In this document: positions 48,295 to 60,433 of the stretch, one piece after another
Position numbering within the stretch: the first letter of the stretch is position 1
How the letters are laid out: the number at the start of each line of letters is the position of its first letter
Assembly: GCA_001600455.1 (NCBI GenBank)
Contig: BCKC01000005.1
Span: 3,844,001 to 3,908,000, forward strand
Length of the DNA: 64,000 nucleotides
Direction of reading: 5' to 3'
Source: Endocalyx cinctus
Lineage: Eukaryota > Ascomycota > Sordariomycetes > Amphisphaeriales > Apiosporaceae
Position numbers and translations under genes: made by a program
The notes under the pieces: model-generated
Seen by the model: only the letters and a program-made list of their open reading frames with translations
The model's database searches: none
Told to the model about the DNA's origin: nothing

Positions 48295-51200
48295 TTTTTT
48301 TCTTCCCTTTTTGTTTTATCGTCACTATTTTGGATTGCGGAGTGGCGATGAGTTACCTATTACTCTGCGGGCGCTAATAAAATACTGTGGTTGGCTAAAA
48401 TACGTAACTGGAATCGTAATGGTAATAGAAAGCGAGGGATAAAAAAAAATGAATAAATAAAAACGGGGACATGAATGTTGGAGATACCCGTGATTTGGAA
48501 TTTGGAATTATGTTAAAGAGTGGGAACTTGAGGTAGTGTAGCAAATGTAATGATCAACGTAATGTAGCGGTTGTACGTATTGCTGTACTGTTGTACCCGG
48601 TAATCGAAAAAAAAAAAAAAAAAATTGGGATGGAGAAAGGAGAAAAAAGAGGAGAAGATCAGGCAAGTAAATTTCCGCCAGTTTGGTGCCTACACCCAGT
48701 AACCTGACTCCATCGGCCTGGATTGGGGTACCGATGAGGTATAGCGTTTGTTGAAGATAATTTGTAAAGGTCTGTGATCTTATCCGTCGATTTATCTTCC
48801 TTGTAATATTAAACTCGGCTTCAAGTTTAACTGAGTGAAGGGTGTAGTGTAAGATTCAGGTTTATCGCATAGACTTACCAAAGAAGACAATGAAAAATAG
48901 AGAGAGAGAGGGAGAGAGAGAGAGAGAGAGTACACAATGACCATCTGTCACGATAATGGGGAAGATCTTTGCAGGTATGTACAGTAGGATTAAGCATTCG
49001 GCCGCTGCATCTAAATGTTCAGAGTACTGCATACATAGGTGGTGAGACTCCGCATGTTCCGCGGTAAATCGACGTTCTTAGTATGTATTATTATTCTTAC
49101 ATACATATATAGCTGCATAGGTCCTTGGTTATGTATGAGCTAGTTAAAACGAGTCAGTTGGTGCGTGTGGAATATAGTATATCCACCGATCTTATGTGTG
49201 TCACATCAACATTCGTAGGTGCAGCGGAACATTTACCCCCGCATTTCCTATCCGTGAGCCCGCCTTTTGCGTTTCGTGAGCCTGGCTGTTGGGTATCATC
49301 GGTGGCTTGAAATACTATCATGAAATTTTATATACCGACATCATCATTGGCCCAGATACTTCGTGATGTGGCTACGGACTAGACGACATTCCGTAGAAAC
49401 CTCTTTTTCTCCAACTCTTCTCGTTCAATAATACTCCTTTCGCTCTCCATATTGATCCAGAGAGTCGCCAGAAGCATCTGAATATGCGTTCCTACCTAGA
49501 TGGTACTTGTCTCCGAATGGCGTCGTCTAGGTCTTTCCATCCGACTAGGATACTGTACATGCTTACACTACTCGTACCACGGCCTGGAGGTCTAGACTAG
49601 ACTAGGCAAGTAGAGTACGGTGCCACTTTGCCTGATAGAATGAGAGAGAGAAAAATATACGGTTTGGGCTGCTAGGTTAGAGAAATTCCCAGGGGTGAAC
49701 GAGTACCCTTGTGATAGCAAACAACACGGGACTCGACAGTAAAGTATGTAGATTAGGTTCAAGCCCCAAACCCACTTTCTCGGTACTGTATTATGTATGC
49801 TAACGAGATTCTACTACGTAGTGCTGTATGTAGCGATATCGCGGCACTTGATCCGATTATTTGTCATGATTCGCGGAGTGGCTCGTTACCATAGCGCCTT
49901 GCATTCCCGCATTTTCGGAGGGGTCAGACAGAGGTTGTGTGTAATAGTATAGAATTAAATGATACAAGCATACCTACCCGTTGGGCTTAGCTTTGAACAT
50001 AGCCAATCAACCCAAATGTATAAGCAGACAGAAATTTTAAATTTGTTAAATTATGGACTGGTAAGGCACTGCTTTTTTCTTCGTATATCCATCTGTAATT
50101 TCGAGTATATGACCCCCCTTTCCAGGCTGCTGGGTAAGGTAATTAACCTAGGTATTTGTTACTAGGGCCCGCCGGTCGATACGGGTAGTCTTGGCGATAT
50201 GTTATTATGGCGATGCCGATATTCAAATCAAGTATATACAAATAAAATGATTCAATAGCATCATCATCTTCAGTTACTTCTGCCTAAGTACTTGGCTTTC
50301 TGGCTATTCGTTTTACCTAAACGTAAGATTCGTTTTGAACAAGTCACGAGAAGAGAGGAAAGTTACGATCGTAAAACGTGATTAGGACTTAACATCCCGG
50401 AACATGTTCACAGCGTGCGTTGGGTCGATCTATACATGACAAACAGCCGCAAAGAAGAGGCCAAAAAAAAAAAAAAAAAAAAAAAAACTTCAAACATTGT
50501 GGGTATCGGTTGGAAACAGTAGTAGCAATGGCACAATACAAATGATCCGACATGGAGATGGCCGACTTCCAAGTCTCATGCGCGTTCGTCTGCATATCCT
50601 GGGCAGCTGGTTATCCTAAAGGAGTACTATCGTCATGCTTATTGAGTGAGCTGAGCTGCGCCATCGTGCTAATGACACCAACGGCCGTTGCATGGACGAT
50701 ATGTTGGTCCTATGCCAAGCTGGCACCTATCTTGAGTCGTGGTTTTGTCTCCTTGTCTCCTCGTCTCATTGCCTCCGTACAAAGGTTGTAAAACATGAAT
50801 CCTCAACATATAGTAAAGCCAAGTAAACTTATTAAGCGCGCTTAATTTACCCTAAATTTTAAGTAGTGGGTTAAGGGACCCAGATCTCTTTAGACGCAGT
50901 TGCCGATCATACCCTCTTTTTCTCCTTTCTCCTGTCCATCATCGATATTCCAAATACTTATGAAAACATGAGATTGATTGGAGAATAGGGCACTAACCTC
51001 GATCCCTTAAAAAAAAATTACCACTTTGATTAGTTCGCTTCTCTACTACTGTTATCATGTCATTTATACGGAGTATAATTTCTTTAATTTATTCGGTAGT
51101 GATCCGGCCATATCTGCAAAACGGCCCGGCTGCCAAAGTAAATACCGAAGGGTCACGGCCGCCACACCTGTAGTATATATTGATGTACTCAGGTAGACAT

Positions 51201-53265
51201 AGACGCGCGGTACTTCCATCTAGACATGTGACTATTTGTCTTTTACCACCTATAGTAATTTTTTCCCACTTAGATGAGAGCGGATGAAGACGAATGGGGA
51301 AGTCAGTGAGGAAAAACATTGACAGCTACTAAGCCCGTTAGACGAGGAAACCAACTAGCGATGTGTTAAGCCAAGTTAAAACCTACTGTTCATGCGCTGA
51401 TCAGCAATGCAATGATCACTTGCTTAGACCGACATAGCTCTTATGGGTTTCCAGGTCTGTCCCCTTGTCCTATTATTTTGCGTAATACGTAGCGACTTTT
51501 ATTTCTGGTACGAAACAAGTTGAGTCTCACTACTTACAACATCTTATACATATATAGATTGTTGTAGGTCTATATCAAGTCATTTAAGTGTGTATTATGT
51601 ATGACGGTAAGTAAGGATACGCTGGCTTCCAAAGCATTTCCTCTCACGGGCCTGTATCTCTCTCTCTCTAAGTTAGGAATAATATAATGATGAAGGTTCT
51701 TTACATACCGTATCAAGGTGCAATCCAGCAATTTGGTGCTCACGTTACTGTCGTGTTACCGTTTAATAGATGCTCTGCGGGGGTCAGGGATTAATGGATT
51801 CGCTATCCCCACCATATCGGGGACAGCGCTTTGTTTTGGGAAAGTTTCCGAGGTAGCGCTGATAGCTGGGGGAGAAAATGGCTGGGCAGCTGGGTTGAGA
51901 TCCTGAATGAATGAAGTTCACTCTTCTACTTTAGGATGAACAGGATTCATTTACATGTACTAGTAGTCTCGAATCCGAGGGGGGAAAAGACATGCAGATA
52001 GAGAGGATGATGAATGATGACAGCTCATGCTCTGCGATTACTGAATTTTTTTTTCTCTCCTCCGCCAAGAGGCATGCTTGCTGCTGACGCTAACATACTC
52101 AGATATTCAACAGCCTCCATGCCAGTAGTGCAACACCTACAAGGGCAGAGGGGATAGATAGTATACTATGCTAAGTAGATACGAGCACATAACCGCAGTT
52201 ATGGTTACAGATTAGCTAAATTCACTTAAGCGAATTTTGCGCTTGTTACCACGTCACTGCATAATTTCCTACTATATTCTAGCCCCATCCATCACCTCTA
52301 TCACGAAGGAGAATTTGAAGCATCAACCAAGTGAAAAATATGCGACGCCAGCGGCGGGGTAAGATTAATGTTGTGATCATCACCTACATGTTCCTTCAGG
52401 ATACGCTAGACATATCCTGAATCTAGCATGAAGAGTCTACATACAGTAGATGAACATCAGTAATCTTTACTAGTAATTCAAGCTTCGCTTACCCTGTCAG
52501 ACATGTTTAAATTGTTAAAATTGGTAACAAGTAATAAAAGAGTCCTGTAGGATGGAGGAGATATTCATTTCCTTCCAACGTTCGCTTTCATGCAGCTTGT
52601 AGCTATTTTTGCCGATACGTCGTAGTACTACTACGCTAGGTAGAACAAGAGGTATTCCGTTAATTAATATATGTCGTTGTCGCTCGCTGCTGTAGTTATT
52701 ACTCGGCGACTGGAATGCGCCGGCATATCGATCCGAAGACTACGTTGTCGTATAGTGTGGCTTGAGATAAAAACGCACGTACGTGGACACGGAACAGAGG
52801 CAGGGAGATTGTGTGAGATCAGGCGAGCCAGATCAAAGTCCATGTCAGGTGAGGTCGGAAACACGTTTCATGAATCATAGGTGACATGCCATATAGCCTG
52901 GCTCGAAAAAGAGGAGTAGGGGGAAGGAGGGGGGGGGAGATAGAGAAACAAATTCCGTGACTTCACATCTATGCATTGCGCATGTTGCATACACCAGTTC
53001 AATTCAATTCAGTCCAGTAGAGGTGTGCGAGGTAGCGCCATAAGTAGGTATGTGGGAGTCTACTTCCGATACAACCCAAAAAAAAAGTCCGAAAAGCTCA
53101 AAACCCGAATCAAGCCATTAAGATATCTTTTTACAGCACAAAGTGAATATACCAGATATATAGGCATATGTATATCTAGCCCCTCCCCTCGGTCGGTCAA
53201 TGCAGAAGTGATAAAAGCTTTTAAAGCTTTGATAATTTTTTTAATAAAGATCTTTAATTTCCAAG

Positions 53266-53298
<33 letters not shown>

Positions 53299-53965
53299 TG
53301 TATCTGTTGTGTCTATCTTTTTTCAGACGTGCCCTTCTTTCATCCGGTATCCACTACTAAGACTTTCTTACTTCATTCCTGAAGGATCAGATTGATTAGT
53401 ACCCTCTTACTAGGAGATTCATTATCCATTGCCCCTTGAATTGTTCTTATGTAGCCACAATACCCTGGCTCGGTAAAGAGTTAAAGAGTACAAGCTATCC
53501 TACTTACGTATTACGTGGATCGCGGCCTCTGTTAATGAATTCTTCCTAGTCGGTCACCTCACTGTGGAGCCTTGCTCTCACGCCCCGTTGTCATCGTGGG
53601 ACCAGGGGAGGGGGCTGTGGTACGTACATGTTCGTTCATCAATAATTTGATAGTACCGGGATCTACTACCTAGAATTTGAGGTGCATATATCCCTGAGAG
53701 TTCAGATGATATCTAACACCATTTGTTTTTTTTTCAACCAGACATATATATATGCAGCATATCTTTCGGTAGTCCTAAAACCCACATCTTGAAAAGTTCA
53801 TTCTACATATATACACATCTATACATACATTTATACGCACCCGTATCAAAATACAACACAGATCGTATTAGGGCCTTATCTTATAACTAGTATATCAACA
53901 AAACACTACTAGTGATAGCATTACCGCATATCCACATAGAAATCGCAATATCAATTCAATCCCAG
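48295..53965. other. 5.7-kb gene-poor region
   Basis: AT-rich, with homopolymers A18 (48607-48624), A25 (50463-50487) and A30 (53266-53295), a GA-rich microsatellite (~48899-48930) and many short words of the GTAC/CCGTA type. Frames of up to 129 codons exist (52971-53360) but rely on homopolymer translation. Two short, less AT-rich frames (50552-50791 and 51718-51906) could be decayed gene fragments. The upstream part must hold the DUF1772 promoter, the last few hundred bases the F-box promoter. No RNA gene is recognised. Confidence 0.5.
53266..53295. repeat. A30 homopolymer
   Basis: The longest single-base run in the window, 30 A without interruption, about 670 nt upstream of the F-box gene. 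Confidence 0.9.
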
Positions 53966-54772
53966 ATGAGCACGATGGAAGATAACAAGATGGCACCTGC
54001 CTTGGTTGCTTTCCTCTCAACGACAGAATTACTGGAAGCCATGTTCCTTCAATGCGAAGTTAAGGAACTACTAGTTTCGGTACAGAGGGTATGTAAACGG
54101 TGGCACGACATCGTTAGGATATCCCCCTCTCTCCAAGTCCACATGTTTTTGAGGCCCGCGCCCATACCTAGGACGATCAACGGAACCAGCCCGAAACCAA
54201 GCCGGGTTGCAAACCCCCTGCTTGCCGACGTATTTGGCCCTTTCTTCACCGAAGTAAAAGATTGCCTCCTGAACGACTTCTACGGTCGTCCAGAGATAGA
54301 AAGCATGCCAATATCAAAGCGCCCTAAGCCGTTCATGCGGAGGGACGCATCCTGGAGAAAAATGCATGTACAGCAACCACCTCTACGCGAACTGGGCGTT
54401 GCTAAGGCGTCGGATAACATCGCTACTATTTACCAGCACGAGGTTACGATGGGAGCACTTTACGACTTCGTGCTGGAGATTCTGAGAACGCCGACGGAGC
54501 AGTGGAGGATATGTTGGAACGACGCCGTCGAATTAGATCAAGATGCACCGGTGGGAAGACAGTGCAAGTTCAGCGACCAGTGCGTATTGGATCTGATGAA
54601 GCAGGTAGACGTCGTACTAGTACGCAAGACAATACCGTGGTCCGAAGTCACGATACGACCAACCGACCGCAATTTTATGGGCGTCTTCTCCCATCCGGGT
54701 CGGTTTAGCCAAGAAGGCTTAGAATGCGCACCGCAGAAACCTATACCAGGAAGGCGGCGTAGTTGCTACTAA
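53966..54772 (+). CDS. F-box domain protein
   Basis: 268-residue intronless protein. Residues ~8-60 match the fungal F-box pattern: an LSTTELLEAMFLQCEVKELL helix, then the RVCKRWHDIVRISPSLQ helix and the FLRP that usually follows. F-box proteins link substrates to SCF ubiquitin ligases through Skp1. The rest (60-268) is rich in Pro, Arg and charged residues and has no repeat domain (WD40 or LRR), as in the large F-box families of filamentous fungi whose targets are unknown. The start at MSTMEDNKM is the first ATG in the frame; a Met four codons on is the alternative. It is isolated between two gene-poor stretches. Confidence 0.75.
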   Translation: MSTMEDNKMAPALVAFLSTTELLEAMFLQCEVKELLVSVQRVCKRWHDIVRISPSLQVHMFLRPAPIPRTINGTSPKPSRVANPLLADVFGPFFTEVKDCLLNDFYGRPEIESMPISKRPKPFMRRDASWRKMHVQQPPLRELGVAKASDNIATIYQHEVTMGALYDFVLEILRTPTEQWRICWNDAVELDQDAPVGRQCKFSDQCVLDLMKQVDVVLVRKTIPWSEVTIRPTDRNFMGVFSHPGRFSQEGLECAPQKPIPGRRRSCY

Positions 54773-56718
54773 TGGAAAATACGACGAAAACGTCACCCAC
54801 CGACCTACCTATCACACATACCGACATACCCACGTCCACCCATCTTCTTAACATACATATCATGAACGCCTCTTATACCATTATGGATACGTATTATATA
54901 CATGCATTTGCCAACAGACTTGGCGCATCGCCTAATCGAACATCATTTTCGTCTTTCCACCATTACCGACCAACCAATGACGACCACTCCAAGGCATCTC
55001 ATTCACCCACCTGAGGTGGTATTACATTTTATTTGCGGCATGCGTCGCCAAAGCCGCACACCGCCGCTTGCTTCTCCCACCTATAGAATATGTGGGGTCT
55101 GACATAAGACGCATCATCGTCCTCGGCTTTGGTAGACATTTGTCAATACTAAAACAACAGCTCTTGCAGCGCAAGACGCTGAGACTCCGACAGCATGTCC
55201 CTTCGCCTTGCTCATTACATTACAACTTTATTACACATTTTATCATTTGTAATTGTACTTCAATGAATGTTTTTTTTTTTTTTTTTAATAAATACGTTTT
55301 ATTATTTAATGAGAAACCGGGAACGAAAAATCTCTTCGCAATCGCCAAAATGGCCGAGAATGCGAGGTTGAGGACATTCGGGTTGGGGACACCGAGAGTC
55401 ATCAAGAGGGTGGTTTCTGGGTTACGAAAAACTTCTTTACTTGGTTGGACACACAAAAAAAAAGGCCATAACCCCGGAGTCTTCTTGATTATGTTTCAAC
55501 AATTATTACTACCATCTATCATTGTTATTATCAGATGTTATTTTCTTATGTCGTCAAATGAAACTTGTACTCGCCGAGTACTTTTCTCTTATTATATTCA
55601 TTACTGTGGTTTGTTCTATCTAAATCTCATTCTACTCAAGTAGTGTATTCAAATACACCTACCTACGTTTTAATGTAGATTTTCTCTTTAAGAGGATTGA
55701 AATGAAAATATTAAGACGCTTCCAGCATTTATGATGACCATCGACGATGACAATGATGTCAATGTGTTTTACTCAATAATAACCTATCAATTATTTTCCT
55801 TTGCCGCTTATCCCCAAAACACAAAGTGTATAAGAAAATGATGGGAAACTCAAATACGTCGAGATCTGACGCCCGCATTTGATCATTGAAAGTGGCTTGT
55901 TAGGAAGAGGAAATAAAAATGTAGATCCGGCGTAAAGCGACGTGAATCTATTTTGTTTTCCCAGAATTGCGATATCCTCAATTACTTAGTGTTCATAATT
56001 AATACTATCTCCAACTACCCAACTGTAGATTTCAAATGTCTATACTGAGTATACAGCAACATCTACATCTATAATGCGCTGCAGAGTTAGGAGGTGCACA
56101 ATAGAAAAACTCGCCCAACACATTTTCTGTTTCGTTTCGACGTCGCCTCAAACACGCCCACCTGGTGAGCGGCTGATCAAGGCTTAATCTAGGCGGGCGA
56201 TCTTATATAATACAATGACGCGGGCATGGTGAAATGGAAAGGCGAGCGCATATAAATTTTCAGATGTCTTAACTGTTTGTATTTTATACTAGCGCCACTT
56301 CGTCATTACTCGTTAATTTCACCTGAAAAGTCTTTGTTGGCCGTTTACGGTTTCGTCTGAATCAAACTGGGACTTAGCATATCGAGATTGAGAAAGGTAG
56401 TTAAGTTCTACAACGAAAGCTTAGCCACGAGAAGATAGTCAAATACATTCACATGAGTTGTTAGGCCGAAATATGAAAACAGAAATCGCTTGTGTATTAT
56501 TGATATATCAGAAGACGCGCTGATGTAAGATGTCAATACATGTCTGTCATTCAAGAAAAAAAAACATGATATTATTTCCCATACGATTTGAACGCCTATC
56601 CCCCTCCGAATCGCTATGATGATGAAAGCTCTAGAAACGTATCCACACATACATACACATCCGCCTTCTACCCTTCGCCCCTGAATTTTTTTTTAAAAGG
56701 CATTCAGAAGCCCGCGGT
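54773..56718. other. Intergenic, no gene recognised
   Basis: Holds a T17 run near 55270. A frame at 55068-55643 crosses it and is mostly low complexity; the opposite strand (55220-55456) shows a more balanced stretch (PETTLLMTLGVPNPNVLNLAF), but no family is recognised. The right end is the 3' flank of the wall-protein gene. Confidence 0.5.
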
Positions 56719-57843
56719 TTACGTGTGGCCGACGAGGCCGGTCTGGGGAGCGTTATCGGGGTTGATATCGGTGCCGGCGAAACCGAGAGCGGTGTTCCAG
56801 GCATCGGCGGTGGACGCGTCCTTGGCGCCGCTTCCGAGGTCAGCCTGGGCAGCCTTGCAGGCGGAGATGGCGTCGGTGGCGGCGCCGCAGACGTTGCCCA
56901 GCTGGTCGCAGATGCGGTTGAAAATGATGTTGGGGTTGAGAGCCTCCTGCTGACCCTTGTTGACGACGGGGTCCTGGGCCTGGAAGGTGAACTCCCCGGC
57001 CTTACGTCCGTTCAGGGATTCCTCAAACTTCACGGTAGGCGTGCAGGTGCCGAAGTCCAGACCCAGAGACGAGGCTTGGAAACCGGCGAAGTTGCCAGTC
57101 ACTGCATTGGTAACGGCTCCGGCACCAGCGGTTGCGCTGCTGCTGCTGCCGCTGTTGGCGTTACTGTTACCAGTCGAGGCGGTGGCGGTGGCCTGGACAG
57201 CTGTGGCAGTCGAGGAAGTCTTGCGGCCGCACGAGAAAGTAGTGGAGGCAGGAGCACTGCTGGAGACAACGCTGCTTGCGCTGCCGCTGTTACCGGTGTT
57301 GGCGTTGGAGTTACCGTTGTTGGCGTTGCTGGTATTGCCCGCGCTATCCTTGATGGTGAAGTTGGAAAAGCCGTTAGCGGTCATAACGTCAGCAACGCTG
57401 AGACCGGTAGCGTCGAAGGGATTCGTGAGCGAGGAAGCAGCGTTGGCATTCTCAACGTCGGATCCGGTGACGGCGGGGTCGACGAGTGGCACGATACCAC
57501 GGAGAGCCTCGGTGGCAGGCAGGCTGGCATCGCCGCAAATGCTGGGTATGCTAACAGCAAAGGGGTTAAAGTTCTGCTCCGCGCCGACGAGGGCAGCGGC
57601 GGCAGAAACAACCTGAGCATCGTTGCCCAGGGTCGAGACGATTTCGTCCGCAAGGGTGAGCTTATCGCAGGGGTTGGCAGCGGCGAGAAGGACACCCGGG
57701 ACAGAGCCGGACAAAGTACCGGCTTGGCCAGGGCTTCCGAAGTTGCTGAGAGCCTGGATGGCGGCGACAGGAATCTGTTCTTGCGAGAAGCGAGCTTCCG
57801 CGACGGCCAACATGGCAGCGATTAAAGTAGCCTGAGTATACAT
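56719..57843 (-). CDS. Secreted Ser/Asn/Ala-rich cell-wall-type protein
   Basis: Intronless 374-residue protein with a signal peptide (MYTQATLIAAMLAVAEA) and no membrane anchor or GPI signal at the end (QTGLVGHT). The first half (~20-160) is Ala/Pro/Val-rich with two Cys (NPCDK, SICGD). The centre (~165-260) is a low-complexity region where GNSNAN-type motifs flank a Ser/Thr stretch and one Cys, a likely O-glycosylated spacer. The C-terminal third is more globular, with paired Cys (FGTCTPTV, NRICDQLGNVCG, ISACKAA) and FNRICDQLG. Proteins of this layout are abundant wall or secreted proteins in filamentous fungi, often misnamed ribosomal protein s17-like or circumsporozoite-like. Strong G/C-ending codon bias suggests high expression. 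Function unknown. Confidence 0.75.
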   Translation of the reverse strand: MYTQATLIAAMLAVAEARFSQEQIPVAAIQALSNFGSPGQAGTLSGSVPGVLLAAANPCDKLTLADEIVSTLGNDAQVVSAAAALVGAEQNFNPFAVSIPSICGDASLPATEALRGIVPLVDPAVTGSDVENANAASSLTNPFDATGLSVADVMTANGFSNFTIKDSAGNTSNANNGNSNANTGNSGSASSVVSSSAPASTTFSCGRKTSSTATAVQATATASTGNSNANSGSSSSATAGAGAVTNAVTGNFAGFQASSLGLDFGTCTPTVKFEESLNGRKAGEFTFQAQDPVVNKGQQEALNPNIIFNRICDQLGNVCGAATDAISACKAAQADLGSGAKDASTADAWNTALGFAGTDINPDNAPQTGLVGHT

Positions 57844-60433
57844 GATGACTTTTTTTTTCTGCTGGGAGATAACGAAACAACGACAAGTCTGTGCTCTTTT
57901 CCAAAAACAGTAATAATATGTAAGCAAATTTCACGAAAAGCCGAACTAGCGGTAAGTTTAAAAAAGTTTTCTAAAGTCGTATAATAGAAAGAATGTCAAG
58001 AACGTAAAGTGTTCACAGAACCTTGAAGAAAAGAAAGAAAGAAAGAAAGAGTTGGAATTGAAAGAAAGAACTGAAGCTTGGTGGATGAAGAAAAAAAAAA
58101 GAGAGAGAAAAGAAGATGATGCTCTATCACGGCTGAAGAGAGAGGTTATATAGAAAATTAAAAAGAATATGAAGCAGTTAGCCTCCCGAGATATTGGCGA
58201 CCCCTGGTGTCGTGAGTGGAGCGACTTGAGGAGCGACTCCTTACTATGTACATAGTAGATCTTACCTGCTCCTAGAATGATATCAGATGGCGGGGATCTA
58301 TAGCGCATAGTACTACAGATTTAGAAGAGGCTCCTGTGGCTAAGGCTCATGAGACAACAGTAAACATGGCCAATCCAAAGAAGGGCGTTCGTCTCATGTT
58401 GGCCATGGTCGGGTTGCTGCCCCGTCTGGTGATGGTGGGCTAGGGGCTGTCCTACCCTGGGCGTATCTCAGATCTGTGCGTTAAAGTAGCATCCAGGCAG
58501 CCAGGTTTATCATATAACCTGGGATGATACAGTCTCATCTGCTTCACCAGGACAGTTATTGCTTACGTAGCCTATCAGAAAAAAAAAATAAGATCCTAGA
58601 CTCCATGATTGTCGGATTGTCTGTGTGAATCGAGCCGAGCTGGACCCAGATTCAAACTAACGCCCACTTACACGTGTACGCCGTACGGTAGTAGCAGTAG
58701 ACTTTGACTTTTCGTGACTTCAAAGACCGTCTACCTACTACATTACTATGTATACTAGACTACATGGGCAGGGTTAACAGTCACAGAGAAAAAAAAAAGA
58801 CTCGGTACCGTATGAGAGAAGTGGATATCTATAGTCTTCAGCAGGGGTTGTATAGATAGCCCCTTGGAGAATAGAAGATTGGTAAATTAATCTATGAGAG
58901 GATTCGGATTGAGGCTCTCGATGCCATGATTAAACTAATGCGCTACACTAAATACAAGCTTATTTATGAGCCTTACATTTATTAAATCTTTGGAGTTTTA
59001 TTATGGGGATTAGAATTATGCTTATTACTCTCTGAGATATATTGGATGCACATATAATAAATATGTATATTTTATTTTCTCTTTAAACGGATTACATGTT
59101 GATCAATATGTCAGGGAATAGAAATGATTCACGATCAATATAACTTATCCTAGTTTTTTATGATCTTCACACGCAAGAAAAAATAGAAGCTTCTTTTTCA
59201 TTGTTCTCTTTTGACGCGTCCCGTCTTTTGATTTTCATCAAGCAATATAGGCTAGAACATATCAATACAGATTTGAAAATCCACTATCTGGTAAATCGCT
59301 CAGGGGTCAAGTAAGTGCGTTCGGAATCGATACCGAATGCAGTCTCCTGAGCCGTATCAAAGTTATGGTTAGTGAAGTAAACTTGGATCTTGGCATCGCT
59401 GGTCGAGGGGCGCGCCCCTGGTTAGAAAGATCAAACGCCAATGTCAGGGCTGCCAGGGTCTCCGAATCTGAGACATCTCCGTAACAGAGAGCCTTTGGTG
59501 CCTCGAACTGGAACAAATTCTAACCGAAATTAGGAAATTTAACATTCAGCTTTCTTCAATTTGAAATATAATCTTATGATACGTGGAATAATTCTTATTT
59601 GACATCACCATGATAATATTGAGCTTCATTTACCATCCATCTAGATACTAGCGCACTCCGTACTCCGTACTATAGGCACAATACGGAATTTGCCGACTAG
59701 GGGTTGGGGTCCGATCATCTTTCACCAGTTTCCTCGGCTTTCTTGGTTGGGACCAGGGACACCGCCAGGTTGCTTGATGCTTCATTTGGCGCCCATAAGG
59801 AACTTGTAGCGTCGCGCCTTTCGCGTCATATACCATAACCGTTAACTACAAACACTCGTATTAATTTCTATCCTCACTTGCATCCATATGTATTATAGAT
59901 TTGGCGATTTAGCCTCCAACTAAGTATACAAAGTAAAATAAATGATGTGAGTTGAGGTGTTACGTATAGTATACGTCGATGAACTTCACTGATTGACATA
60001 CTATGTCTACCCCAACACCCTCGCTGTCGATCATATACCTTTCATCCCCTCCTTCATTCACCAATGCGACAAACTGGATGGTACATTTGGGTTGTCGTTT
60101 CATCCGATCTAGAGCATGTTAGAAGATTGATGTCGACAGTTGATCATATGACATTCGCTATGATCTTATTGCCATGAATAATCTGTCAAACAGGTCGATC
60201 TGAGTGACGATAACCCCTCTCTCCCTCCACTATTCCGTGCTGGTGTATGACTACACAGTACGACAAGATAAATAAATAAAGAGAATGAAAAAAAAAAAGG
60301 TGTAGTAGTCAACATAATACTTTTCAATAAAATTTACGTAGCTAATCCTTCGTATCCCCATTGACCTTTCACTAACTGATTTATGACTATTATTTCTGTT
60401 CCTCTATCACGATGAAGTCATCGTCACCGTCAT
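57844..60433. other. Intergenic with a gene remnant
   Basis: Upstream of the wall-protein gene lie GAAA repeats (58027-58051) and other A/G-rich leader sequence. The TACTCCGTACTCCGTAC word occurs at 59655-59674. The remnant at 59284-59516 is described separately. The frame at 59648-59836 (minus, starting MVYDAKGATLQVPYG) might belong to it but cannot be joined with confidence. Confidence 0.5.
59284..59516 (-). pseudogene. Frameshifted C-terminal gene remnant
   Basis: Two protein-like stretches sit in different frames of the same strand: KALCYGDVSDSETLAALTLA (down to ~59420), then DAKIQVYFTNHNFDTAQETA followed by FGIDSERTYLTPERF and a stop at 59284-59286. The change of frame falls at a perfect GC palindrome (59407-59418), so one missing base there would join them. 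Alternatively the first stretch is partly intronic: CTAAC followed by CAG precedes the second stretch. No start, signal peptide or known family is identified. It could be a decayed small secreted-protein gene, a sequencing error in a real gene, or the last exon of an unmodelled gene. Confidence 0.4.

Noticed and set aside
49670..49790. Possible tRNA (B-box-like GGTTCAAGCCC)
   Set aside because: The T-stem has a mismatch and no A-box, anticodon stem or acceptor stem pairs with it.
52971..53360. 129-codon frame in the second gene-poor region
   Set aside because: A large part is poly-lysine from the A30 tract; no family resemblance.
55068..55643. 191-codon plus-strand frame
   Set aside because: It crosses a T17 run, is hydrophobic or low complexity in its second half, and has no recognisable domain.
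56725..57825. 366-codon plus-strand frame opposite the wall-protein gene
   Set aside because: It is a Gly/Val-rich mirror of the GC3-biased minus-strand gene; the minus frame has a signal peptide and family features.
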